A DNA stretch of 12,692 nt from assembly GCA_025356695.1 (NCBI GenBank), contig JANXSE010000379.1:1-12692 (forward strand). The letters are read 5' to 3'. The notes under the pieces were generated by a model that saw only the letters and a list, made by a program, of their open reading frames with translations, did not search any database and was not told the origin of the DNA. The translations under genes were made by a program, and so were the position numbers. Positions 6,736 to 12,692 of the stretch are shown here, piece after piece; position 1 is the stretch's first letter; each line of letters opens with the position of its first letter. The DNA is from Betaproteobacteria bacterium (lineage in GTDB: Bacteria > Pseudomonadota > Gammaproteobacteria > Burkholderiales > SG8-41).

Positions 6736-7244
6736 CGCGCGTTACCGCGTACATCGCACTCGGCAGCAATCTGGAAGAGCCGGCGGCCCAGGTTGCCGCC
6801 GCATTTACCGCACTGGCCGCGCTGCCGCAATCGCAATTGCGCGCGCGTTCATCCCTGTATCGCACCGCGCCGGTCGGTTACGCCGACCAGCCGGATTTCA
6901 TCAACGCCGTTGGCGCGCTTGAAACGTCGCTGACGCCGCGCGAGCTGCTTGATGCGTTGTTGACGCTGGAGCTGGCGCGCGGCCGCGCGCGCAAGTTTGC
7001 CAATGCACCGCGCACACTCGATCTCGATGTGCTGCTCTACGGCGACCGGCAGATCAATGAGCCGGGCCTGACGGTGCCGCACCCGCGCATGCACGAGCGT
7101 GCCTTCGTGCTGGTGCCGCTTGTCGAGATCGCGCCGGACTGCGTGATTCCCGGCCGCGGCGCGGTTGCTGCATTGCTGCGCGGTATCGACAGCAGCGGCG
7201 TGCGCCGCGACGACGGCGTTCGCAAAACGGCACGCGCGTCATGA
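6732..7244 (+). CDS. folK: 2-amino-4-hydroxy-6-hydroxymethyldihydropteridine pyrophosphokinase (HPPK)
   Basis: The 170-residue enzyme transfers pyrophosphate from ATP to the pterin precursor of folate. Diagnostic segments are IALGSNLEEP (8-17), YRTAPVGYADQPDFINAV (43-60), APRTLDLDVLLYG (92-104) with the two Mg-binding acids D97 and D99, and VPHPRMHERAFVLVPLVEIAP (115-135). The recognised domain ends near residue 155, leaving a short basic C-terminal extension. The start overlaps the pcnB stop and the stop overlaps the kinase start, both as ATGA, so expression should be coupled on one transcript. No active-site residue is missing. Confidence 0.95.
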   Translation: MTRVTAYIALGSNLEEPAAQVAAAFTALAALPQSQLRARSSLYRTAPVGYADQPDFINAVGALETSLTPRELLDALLTLELARGRARKFANAPRTLDLDVLLYGDRQINEPGLTVPHPRMHERAFVLVPLVEIAPDCVIPGRGAVAALLRGIDSSGVRRDDGVRKTARAS

Positions 7245-7888
7245 CCGCATTGCCGGAAAAATATCGCTACATCGTGGTCGAAGGGCCGATCGGCGCCGGC
7301 AAGACCAGCCTTGCGCGCAAACTCGCCGAAGTCACTGGCGCCGCGACGCTGCTCGAAGATCCGGGGGCGAATCCTTTTTTGCCGGGGTTTTATCAGGACC
7401 GCGCGCGTTACGCGCTGCCGGCGCAGTTGTTTTTTCTGTTTCAGCGCGTGAATCAGGTGCGCGATCTCGGTCAGGCCGACATGTTCCGTCATGCGACGGT
7501 CGCCGATTTCATCCTGGACAAGGATCCGCTGTTCGCGCGCCTTACGCTCAACGACGACGAACTGAACCTGTATCAACAGATTTATGCGTCGATCAAGCCG
7601 CAATCGGCCACGCCCGACCTCGTCATTTACCTGCAGGCGCCCACCGAAGTGCTGGTCGAGCGCGTCAGGCGCCGCGGCCTTGCCTATGAGGCGCCAATTT
7701 CCGAGGACTACCTGCTGCGTCTCGGTGAGACTTACGCGCGCTTTTTCTACCAGTATGAGGACGCGCCGGTGCTGATCGTCAATTCGGAGCACCTTAATTT
7801 CGTCGATACGCCGGCCGATTTTGATTTGCTGATTGAGCGTATTATTGCGATGCGCGGCACACGCGAATTCTTCAGCATGGGTGAATGA
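7241..7888 (+). CDS. Deoxynucleoside kinase (dGK/dCK-like)
   Basis: The 215-residue cytoplasmic protein is a member of the deoxynucleoside kinase family, which phosphorylates salvaged deoxynucleosides using ATP. The P-loop is [15 protein letters not shown] (14-28). [16 protein letters not shown] (38-53) corresponds to the substrate-site segment, [11 protein letters not shown] (62-72) to the helix that contacts the base, [11 protein letters not shown] (93-103) to the DRS-like motif, and [10 protein letters not shown] (141-150) to the arginine-rich lid. The exact base specificity cannot be read off; dGK is the usual label for this gene next to folK-panB. It overlaps folK at its start and panB at its end by four bases. 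Placement in the folK-panB run appears conserved in betaproteobacteria and indicates co-transcription, not a shared pathway. Confidence 0.9.
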   Translation: MTALPEKYRYIVVEGPIGAGKTSLARKLAEVTGAATLLEDPGANPFLPGFYQDRARYALPAQLFFLFQRVNQVRDLGQADMFRHATVADFILDKDPLFARLTLNDDELNLYQQIYASIKPQSATPDLVIYLQAPTEVLVERVRRRGLAYEAPISEDYLLRLGETYARFFYQYEDAPVLIVNSEHLNFVDTPADFDLLIERIIAMRGTREFFSMGE

Positions 7889-8682
7889 CTATGCGAATTT
7901 CATTGACTGCAATCCAAAAAATGAAGGCGGACGGCGAGCGCATCGCGATGCTCACCGCCTACGATGCGAGTTTCGCCGCGGTGGTCGATGCGGCCGGCGT
8001 CGATACCATTCTGATCGGCGATTCGCTTGGCATGGTGGTGCAGGGGCATGACACCACGCTGCCGGTGACCCAGCGCGATGCGGTCTATCACACCGCCTGC
8101 GTCGCGCGCGGCTCGAAGCGCGCTTTCATCATTGCCGACATGCCCTGGGGCACTTATCAGACGAGTCCGGCGCAGGCCTTCGCCAATGCCGCCGAGCTGA
8201 TGGCCGCCGGCGCGCAGATGGTCAAGCTGGAAGGCGGCGCCTGCATGGCCGAAACCATCGAGTTCCTGACCGCGCGCGGCATTCCGGTGTGCGGCCACCT
8301 CGGTCTCACGCCGCAGTCGGTGCATGCGCTGGGCGGCTACCGCGTGCAGGGCAAGACCGAATCGGCGGCCGAGCGCCTGATCCATGAAGCGAAAATCATC
8401 GAAGCAGCCGGCGCCGGCATGGTGGTGCTGGAGTTGATTCCGGCGCCGCTGGCGAAGGAAATGACCGCGCAGCTGGTGATGCCGACCATTGGTATCGGTG
8501 CCGGCGTGCATTGCTCGGGCCAAGTGCTGGTGCTCTACGACATGCTCGACGTGTTTCCGGGCAAGAAGGCGAAGTTCGTCAAAAATTTCATGCGTGGCAC
8601 TGGCAGCATCGACGCTGCGGTGGCGGCCTACGTCAAGGAAGTGAAGGCCGGCACTTACCCCGGCCCCGAGCACTCGTTCTAG
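7885..8682 (+). CDS. panB: 3-methyl-2-oxobutanoate hydroxymethyltransferase
   Basis: The 265-residue product makes ketopantoate from 2-oxoisovalerate and 5,10-methylene-THF, the first committed step to pantothenate and CoA. Metal-binding positions are D46 in LIGDSLGM, D85 in [10 protein letters not shown] and E116 in [25 protein letters not shown] (137-156) and [14 protein letters not shown] (181-194, catalytic E183) follow, then [14 protein letters not shown] (200-213). The C-terminus ends EHSF, as in E. coli. Two ATG codons lie close together: 7885 overlaps the kinase stop (ATGA), like the two genes before it; 7891 would place GGTGA (7880-7884) six bases upstream and is also plausible. The protein is otherwise the same. 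It depends on a folate cofactor, which fits its place behind folK. Confidence 0.95.
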   Translation: MTMRISLTAIQKMKADGERIAMLTAYDASFAAVVDAAGVDTILIGDSLGMVVQGHDTTLPVTQRDAVYHTACVARGSKRAFIIADMPWGTYQTSPAQAFANAAELMAAGAQMVKLEGGACMAETIEFLTARGIPVCGHLGLTPQSVHALGGYRVQGKTESAAERLIHEAKIIEAAGAGMVVLELIPAPLAKEMTAQLVMPTIGIGAGVHCSGQVLVLYDMLDVFPGKKAKFVKNFMRGTGSIDAAVAAYVKEVKAGTYPGPEHSF

Positions 8683-8802
8683 TTCAGCATTTCCGAAACG
8701 GCCGGCATTCAGGGGGCACGGGGCGTGTAAGCGCGTCTTGTGGTAAAAAGCTGGCCTTTCCGTTGCAGTTTGATGACCGGCCGGTACTCGCGGCCCCAAA
8801 AC
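8683..8802 (+). other. panB-panC spacer with a palindrome
   Basis: This 120-base gap breaks the otherwise overlapping gene run. It contains ACCGGCCGGT (8776-8785), a perfect 10-base palindrome 17 bases before panC, and no convincing promoter, terminator or ribosome site. A GTG at 8740 would extend panC by 21 residues, but that stretch does not resemble the PanC N-terminus. Confidence 0.3.
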
Positions 8803-9633
8803 ATGGACATTATTCATTCTGTTGCCGATCTGCGTGCGCGCCTGCAGCGCGAGCCGAACAACGTGTTCGTGCCGACCATGGGCAATCTGCACCGCGGTCA
8901 CATCGAACTCATCAACATTGCCAAGCCGCGCGCGGCCTGCACGGTGGTCAGCATTTTCGTCAATCGCCTGCAGTTCGGTCCCAAGGAGGACTTCGACCGT
9001 TATCCGCGCACCTTTGACGCCGATTGCGCCAAGCTGCGCGATGCCGGCGTCGATGTGGTATTTGCACCCGACGAGCGCCAGATTTATCCCGAGCCGCAGA
9101 CTTTCGTCGTCGAGCCCTCCGACCTGCAGCATGTGCTCGATGGTGCGGTGCGCCCCGGCCATTTCCGCGGTGTCGCCACTGTGGTGCTGAAACTGTTCAA
9201 CATGGTGTCGCCGCACTCGGCGATTTTCGGCAAGAAGGATTACCAGCAGTGCCTGGTGCTCGCCAACATGGTACGCCAGCTGGCGCTGCCGATCGACATC
9301 ATTCTGGCCGAGACCGTGCGCGCCAAAGACGGCCTCGCGCTGTCGTCGCGCAATGCTTATCTGTCACCGGACGAACGCAAGGAGGCGCCGCGCCTGTTTC
9401 AGTTGCTGGACAAGGCGCGCAATGAAATCGCCGGCGGCTCGCGCGAATATCAGGCGATCGAACTCGATGTGATGGCTGCTCTCGCGCATCACGGCTGGAA
9501 GCCGGATTACATTGCGGTGCGACGGCAGAGCGACCTGCGGGAGCCGCAGCCGGACAACAAAAAACTGGTCGTGCTCGCCGCCGCGCGGCTGGGCAAGACG
9601 CGGCTGATCGATAACGTCGAAGTGAATTTATAA
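8803..9633 (+). CDS. panC: Pantoate--beta-alanine ligase (pantothenate synthetase)
   Basis: The 276-residue enzyme joins pantoate and beta-alanine with ATP through a pantoyl-adenylate, completing pantothenate synthesis. The adenylate-forming HxGH motif is MGNLHRGH (26-33). VSIFVNRLQFGPKEDFDRYPRT (49-70), RPGHFRGVATVVLKLFN (117-133), FGKKDYQQ (142-149) and the KMSKS-like loop DGLALSSRN (176-184) are all in place. E. coli has VNPMQF where this protein has VNRLQF. ATG at 8803 gives the family start MDIIHSVADLRARL; frames from 8740 or 8773 would add unlike residues. No purine-rich ribosome site precedes the ATG, so initiation may be weak or the start slightly different. The next gene starts 16 bases after the stop. 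Confidence 0.94.
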   Translation: MDIIHSVADLRARLQREPNNVFVPTMGNLHRGHIELINIAKPRAACTVVSIFVNRLQFGPKEDFDRYPRTFDADCAKLRDAGVDVVFAPDERQIYPEPQTFVVEPSDLQHVLDGAVRPGHFRGVATVVLKLFNMVSPHSAIFGKKDYQQCLVLANMVRQLALPIDIILAETVRAKDGLALSSRNAYLSPDERKEAPRLFQLLDKARNEIAGGSREYQAIELDVMAALAHHGWKPDYIAVRRQSDLREPQPDNKKLVVLAAARLGKTRLIDNVEVNL

Positions 9634-9649
9634 AAGGGGCGCTGCACTC

Positions 9650-10123
9650 ATGAAAGTAATACTCATACATCACGTCGATGCCTTGACCGCCGAGCAGGAC
9701 CCGCAGCGTCACATCAGCGCCAAGGGGCAGGCGCAGGCCGACCGCCTCGGCGCGCGTCTGAAGGCGCTGGGTTTTGCGCCGGTGCGCATCCTGCACAGCG
9801 AAGCGCAGTGGGTCACCGATACTGCGGTGCGTATTGCCGAAAAAATGGGCGCTGCGGGCAAAACTGCAAAGGCGGCTTACCCGATCAACACCGGTGACGC
9901 GGTCGCCCCCTTTCTCGCCGAGATTGCGGCGACCAAGGGCGACCTCATGATGTGCGGCCACATTGACTACCTGTTGCGTACGGTGGCGAAAATCATTGGC
10001 GGCGACGAAACGCGCAAGGTGTTCGATTTCAAGCCCGGCAACGGCACTGCCGTTTGCCTCGAAGGCGAGGGCGATGCATGGTCGATCACCTGGGCCTGGC
10101 GGCAGGACCACGCGCCGGGCTGA
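9650..10123 (+). CDS. SixA-like histidine-phosphatase fold protein with altered active site
   Basis: The 157-residue protein aligns with SixA phosphohistidine phosphatases across its length. The nucleophile-equivalent H8 and second histidine H104 (CGHIDYLL) are kept, as is R20 in DPQRHISAKG, matching the RPLT arginine. The normal RHG motif, however, reads HHV (H7-V9), so the first phosphate-binding Arg is His. In the SPxxRAxQTA motif the sequence is SEAQWVTDTA (50-59), with W54 where Arg is expected. Two of the usual phosphate-pocket arginines are therefore missing. It could be inactive, act on another group, or serve as a binding protein. The start has AAAAGGGG (9632-9639) ten bases upstream, a fair ribosome site. 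It follows panC by 16 bases and is probably co-transcribed. Fold call is good; activity is unknown. Confidence 0.75.
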   Translation: MKVILIHHVDALTAEQDPQRHISAKGQAQADRLGARLKALGFAPVRILHSEAQWVTDTAVRIAEKMGAAGKTAKAAYPINTGDAVAPFLAEIAATKGDLMMCGHIDYLLRTVAKIIGGDETRKVFDFKPGNGTAVCLEGEGDAWSITWAWRQDHAPG

Positions 10124-10148
10124 AACCGCGCCGGCGGCGTAGTCATTC

Positions 10149-11117
10149 TTACTCGCCCTTGACGCCGACCGTCTTGATGATGCCCGCCCAGCGCGCGGAT
10201 TCGGCGCGCAGAAATCTGCCGAGTTCTTCAGGCGTGCTTGCCACTGCAGACGCATCTTCGCGCGCCAGCAGTTGTTCCTTCAGATCGGTATTGCCGAGCG
10301 TTGCCTTCAGCGTCTGCTGAAGTTTGCCGATCACCGCGCGCGGCGTGCCGGCCGGCGCCATGATGGCGTGCCAGGAGCCGACGCAGAAGGCCGGCAGCGC
10401 CGCTTCGATGCAGGTCGGCACTTCGGGCAGTTGCGGCGAGCGTTCGCGGCCGGTGCTGACGATGCCTTTCATGCGTCCGGCGCGGACGTGCTGCGCGAGT
10501 CCGGCCGTGGTGCTCATTGCCAGTTGCACGCGGCCGGTGAAAAGTTCCGACAGCGCCTGGCTGATGCCTTTGAACGGCACATGCACAAGTTTTGTGCCGG
10601 TGACGCTTTGAAACAACTCACCGACCAGGTGCAGACCGCTGCCGACACCGCTCGATGCATATAAAAGCTGGCCGGGCCGTTCTTTGGCATAGGCAATAAG
10701 TTCGGCCGCATTGTTCGGCGGCAGCGCTTGCGTAGCGAACACCACAAACGGTGAACTCACGGCCTGCGAGACCGGTGCGAAATCGCGAAACAGGTCGTAA
10801 CCGAGTTTTTTGTAGAGGTGTGGTCCGATCGACAGCGGGCCGGAGTTGCCGTACAGAATGGTGTAGCCGTCGGGCTGCGCCTTGGCAACGAGTTCGCTGC
10901 CAAGTGTGCCGCCGGCGCCACCGCGGTTGTCGATGACGATCTGCTGGCCGAGCGTCACACTCCAGTTCTGCGCGATGGCGCGGCCGATCAGATCGATCGA
11001 GCCGCCGGCCGGAAACGGAATCACCATGCGCACCGGGCGTTGCGGAAAATCCTGCGCGCAAGCAGCGCCGGCGCCAAGCAGTGCTACTGCAAAAAAAGCG
11101 CGCGCAACGGATTTCAT
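10149..11117 (-). CDS. Tripartite tricarboxylate transporter substrate-binding protein (Bug/TctC family)
   Basis: The 322-residue protein is an exported periplasmic binding protein. Residues 1-21 form a signal peptide with a likely cut at ACA-QDF. The mature protein has RPVRMVIPFPAGGSIDLIGR (27-46), IVIDNRGGAGGTLGSELVAKAQPDGYT (60-86), YASSGVGSGLHLVGELF (153-169), HVPFKGISQALSELFTGRVQ (179-198) and MAPAGTPRAVIGKL (253-266), the normal Bug landmarks. Family members bind carboxylates, amino acids or aromatic compounds; the substrate is not predictable here. The ATG overlaps the hydrolase stop by four bases (ATGA), so both come from the same minus-strand operon. Its stop lies 25 bases from that of the convergent SixA-like gene, with no clear terminator in between. 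No TctA/TctB genes are in the window, as is common for orphan Bug proteins. Confidence 0.93.
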   Translation of the reverse strand: MKSVARAFFAVALLGAGAACAQDFPQRPVRMVIPFPAGGSIDLIGRAIAQNWSVTLGQQIVIDNRGGAGGTLGSELVAKAQPDGYTILYGNSGPLSIGPHLYKKLGYDLFRDFAPVSQAVSSPFVVFATQALPPNNAAELIAYAKERPGQLLYASSGVGSGLHLVGELFQSVTGTKLVHVPFKGISQALSELFTGRVQLAMSTTAGLAQHVRAGRMKGIVSTGRERSPQLPEVPTCIEAALPAFCVGSWHAIMAPAGTPRAVIGKLQQTLKATLGNTDLKEQLLAREDASAVASTPEELGRFLRAESARWAGIIKTVGVKGE

Positions 11118-12274
11118 GGATGCAGCCGCGCCGACAGCCAGTCGCAGATGTAGTCGGTACCGACCTGGCGGTTATCGACCTGGCAGTGTTCGGCGCCGCC
11201 TTCAGCGACCGTGAATATTTTCAGCGTCTTGTCTTTGGAGCCGACATTGTCGTAGAGCTGGTGCGCGATTTCGCGCGGTGTGAGCTTGTCTTCTTCGCCC
11301 CAGCAAATCAGCATCGGGCATTTGATTTTGTCGGCGACACCGGCGAGCGTGAATTTCTTCAGCTTCTCCATGGCTGAGTCCATACCCTTGACGCCGAGCA
11401 CCCACGGCAACTGAAAATGCGAAGTCGCCACGCTGTTGTGATCTTTTTTCATCGCCTCCCAGCGTTTTTGCCACACCGCGTGATAGTCGTAATGCGGGCC
11501 CCATGCGATCAAGGCTGCATAACGCGGCTCAAACGCAGCGGCGCGCGGGGCGTAATAACCGCCGGCGCTGTAGGCCATGATGGCGACTTTTTTCGCGTCG
11601 ACGTCGTTGCGGCTTGCCACATATTCGTAAGCGGCAGTGCCGGCGACTTCATAGTCGTAACGCGCCGGAATATTGCGTAGACGCAGCGCTTCGCCCTGGC
11701 CCGGACCGTCAATCGCCAGCGTGTGGTAACCGCGGAAGGCGAGTTCAACGCCGGCGAACAGCACGCTCATTTCCTTGCAGTTGTCGAGACCGTCGAACAG
11801 CACCATGGTCGGCGCCGGCCCTTTTGCATACGGCGACTTGATGAAATACGCCGGCAGCGACTGCCCTTCGTACGGCACCTCGACGAATTCGATATTCGGG
11901 TAGCGGCGCTTCAGGCCCTCGTGCGCGCAATGCAAACTCTTCTTGTACATGCCGGTTTTTTTGTCGCCCGGCTCGATCATGCGCTCGCCGGTGTAGTAGT
12001 AGTTGGCGGCGCGCAGATAGTAGTTGCCGGCGGTTGCATGGTTGCCGGCCGCCGCCGCGCTGTCACCGGCGCGTTCGACGAACTCGGCCATTGCCGACCA
12101 TTCCTCCCACCACGCATGCGGCTCATCGATGCGCGCGTGCAGTTTCTGCGTGACGATATCCATTTCGCCCAACGCCACCGCGCCGTAGGGCGCCATGCCC
12201 TTGGTGACGAGTATGGCGTTCGACCATTGAAAATTCTGCGGGAAGCTGTGAATCCAGTTGCCGTTGTAGAACAT
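11114..12274 (-). CDS. Alpha/beta hydrolase, 2,6-dihydroxypseudooxynicotine hydrolase-like
   Basis: The 386-residue protein has a helical N-terminal domain (about 1-125, rich in Trp/Tyr and Ala) and an alpha/beta hydrolase domain (about 130-386). The nucleophile elbow is MAYSAGGYYAP (233-243) with S236; its first small residue is Ala where GxSxG has Gly. D329 in CWGEEDKLTP and H363 in GGAEHCQ complete a plausible triad. LFDGLDNCKEM (159-169) fits the oxyanion loop and DGPGQGEALRLR (189-200) is typical of the FrsA/DHPON-hydrolase group, some of which cleave C-C bonds. No signal peptide is present, so it is cytoplasmic. The ATG at 12274 has GAGGAG (12280-12285) five bases upstream. It is coupled to the downstream Bug gene by a four-base overlap and faces a second Bug gene, suggesting breakdown of an imported compound. 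Substrate is unknown. Confidence 0.85.
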   Translation of the reverse strand: MFYNGNWIHSFPQNFQWSNAILVTKGMAPYGAVALGEMDIVTQKLHARIDEPHAWWEEWSAMAEFVERAGDSAAAAGNHATAGNYYLRAANYYYTGERMIEPGDKKTGMYKKSLHCAHEGLKRRYPNIEFVEVPYEGQSLPAYFIKSPYAKGPAPTMVLFDGLDNCKEMSVLFAGVELAFRGYHTLAIDGPGQGEALRLRNIPARYDYEVAGTAAYEYVASRNDVDAKKVAIMAYSAGGYYAPRAAAFEPRYAALIAWGPHYDYHAVWQKRWEAMKKDHNSVATSHFQLPWVLGVKGMDSAMEKLKKFTLAGVADKIKCPMLICWGEEDKLTPREIAHQLYDNVGSKDKTLKIFTVAEGGAEHCQVDNRQVGTDYICDWLSARLHP

Positions 12275-12279
12275 CTTTT

Positions 12280-12285
12280 CTCCTC
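12280..12285 (-). promoter_or_regulatory. Strong ribosome-binding site of the hydrolase
   Basis: Read on the minus strand this is GAGGAG, five bases before the ATG at 12274. It is among the best ribosome sites in the window and fixes the hydrolase start. Confidence 0.7.
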
Positions 12286-12307
12286 GTGAACGTCGTACTT
12301 GAACGAT

Positions 12308-12335
12308 ATTTTACTTTTGCCCAAGAATACCCCAA
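12308..12335 (-). promoter_or_regulatory. Candidate promoter for the hydrolase-Bug operon
   Basis: On the minus strand TTGGGG (12335-12330) and TAAAAT (12313-12308) are 16 bases apart. The -10 matches consensus at five of six positions and the -35 at three. A transcript would start near 12301, about 27 bases ahead of the hydrolase ATG, leaving room for its GAGGAG site. This is by inspection only. Confidence 0.3.
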
Positions 12336-12371
12336 ACACGCTGCTGACGTGATTGCCGGCCGGTCACATGG

Positions 12372-12400
12372 TTGCCCTGAAGCGATGCGCTCGTTACGAT
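12372..12400 (+). promoter_or_regulatory. Candidate promoter for the right-hand Bug gene
   Basis: TTGCCC (12372-12377) and TACGAT (12395-12400) are separated by the optimal 17 bases, each matching consensus at four of six positions. Transcription would start near 12407, about 47 bases before the Bug start, and would run through the dyad at 12417-12434. Confidence 0.35.
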
Positions 12401-12416
12401 AGAGGCAGAAAAAGAT

Positions 12417-12434
12417 CCGCAACATCGATTGCGG
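12417..12434. promoter_or_regulatory. Perfect dyad, possible operator
   Basis: CCGCAA (12417-12422) and TTGCGG (12429-12434) form a perfect inverted repeat around a six-base centre. It lies just downstream of the predicted start of transcription and 19 bases ahead of the Bug ATG, a good place for a repressor site. A second, weaker dyad, GTGA-N11-TCAC (12349-12367), sits between the two divergent promoters. No regulator gene is visible in the window. Confidence 0.3.
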
Positions 12435-12453
12435 TGCGAACCCGGGAGGAATG

Positions 12454-12692
12454 ATGAAGTATTTGCAGGGTCTGTTGCTGGCGGCCACGACCGTCGCATT
12501 CAACGCCTGCGCGCAAGCGCCGGCAAGCGGGGGCGCGGCGGGCTATCCGGCGCGCGCGATCCGCATCATCATTCCGTTTGCGGCGGGCGGCGCGACCGAT
12601 GTCGTCTTCCGTATACTCGCGCCGCATCTGACCGAAAGCCTCGGCCAGACGGTGTTGATCGATAACCGGCCCGGCGGTGCCGCCACCATCGG
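12454..12692 (+). CDS. Bug/TctC-family substrate-binding protein, partial (C-terminus beyond the window)
   Basis: The first 79 codons are present. Residues 1-20 form a signal peptide with a likely cut at ACA-QAP, then a small Ala/Gly-rich linker. The mature sequence shows YPARAIRIIIPFAAGGATDVVFR (31-53) and GQTVLIDNRPGGAATI (64-79), the N-terminal Bug landmarks, so it is a periplasmic binding protein. Two ATG codons stand in tandem at 12451 and 12454; the second is chosen because GGAGG (12445-12449) lies four bases before it but only one base before the first. It differs clearly from the Bug protein at the other end of the module, so the two are paralogues and not a recent duplication. It is transcribed away from the hydrolase gene. 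Substrate is unknown. Confidence 0.88.
   Translation, partial: MKYLQGLLLAATTVAFNACAQAPASGGAAGYPARAIRIIIPFAAGGATDVVFRILAPHLTESLGQTVLIDNRPGGAATI

Noticed and set aside
8947..9012. VNRLQF in PanC in place of the VNPxQF of E. coli, as a possible active-site change
   Set aside because: As I recall, this variant is common in betaproteobacterial PanC, and all other motifs are intact; it is probably a lineage difference.
7900..9216. 438-residue open frame on the minus strand across panB and panC
   Set aside because: It mirrors two conserved enzymes, has a His/Gly/Arg-rich composition typical of antisense frames, and no ribosome site or recognisable domain was seen.
10124..10148. Terminator between the SixA-like gene and the convergent Bug gene
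   Set aside because: The 25-base gap has only a short CGCCGGCG self-complementary stretch and no T-run, so no terminator can be supported.

Overview
The window looks like chromosomal DNA from a GC-rich betaproteobacterium, most likely of the order Burkholderiales. Three things point there: a housekeeping block of betaproteobacterial type (purN-purM facing away from hda, then an HAD-IB phosphatase, pcnB, folK, a deoxynucleoside kinase, panB and panC); tripartite-tricarboxylate (Bug/TctC) binding proteins, which are greatly expanded in Burkholderiales; and a DUF3108 protein coupled to purN. The genus cannot be read from this sequence. No rRNA, tRNA, CRISPR array, transposase, integrase or plasmid or phage gene was seen.

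Left arm (about 1-1939, minus strand): purM, purN and a DUF3108 gene cut by the window edge form a tight operon with start and stop codons overlapping by 4 bases and by 1 base. It makes AIR and formyl-GAR for purine synthesis. A 133-base divergent spacer (1940-2072) separates it from hda and contains nested short repeats.

Middle (2073-9633, plus strand): hda (control of DnaA initiation), an HAD-IB phosphatase, then a FecCD/BtuCD-type ABC permease and ATPase pair of the kind used for cobalamin or Fe-siderophore import, with no binding protein in view. The junction ahead of the pair (3395-3522) holds a 36-codon open frame coupled to the phosphatase gene, a REP-like palindrome and a second perfect hairpin. 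After the pair comes pcnB-folK-dgk-panB, where each gene overlaps the next by four bases (ATGA), then panC after a 120-base gap. These genes cover RNA polyadenylation, folate synthesis, deoxynucleoside salvage and pantothenate/CoA synthesis. A small SixA-like protein that lacks two usual phosphate-binding arginines follows panC.

Right arm (10149-12692): a Bug-type periplasmic binding protein and an alpha/beta hydrolase resembling 2,6-dihydroxypseudooxynicotine hydrolase share a minus-strand operon with a 4-base overlap. A second, divergent Bug protein starts across a 176-179-base spacer that has promoter-like elements facing both ways and a perfect dyad. This looks like an accessory uptake/catabolism module of unknown substrate; no TctA/TctB membrane genes lie in the window.

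Most of the window is ordinary core metabolism. The points worth a second look are the pseudo-active-site SixA homologue, the ABC pair with its repeat-bearing junction, and the Bug-hydrolase-Bug module. No convincing new multi-gene system was found.
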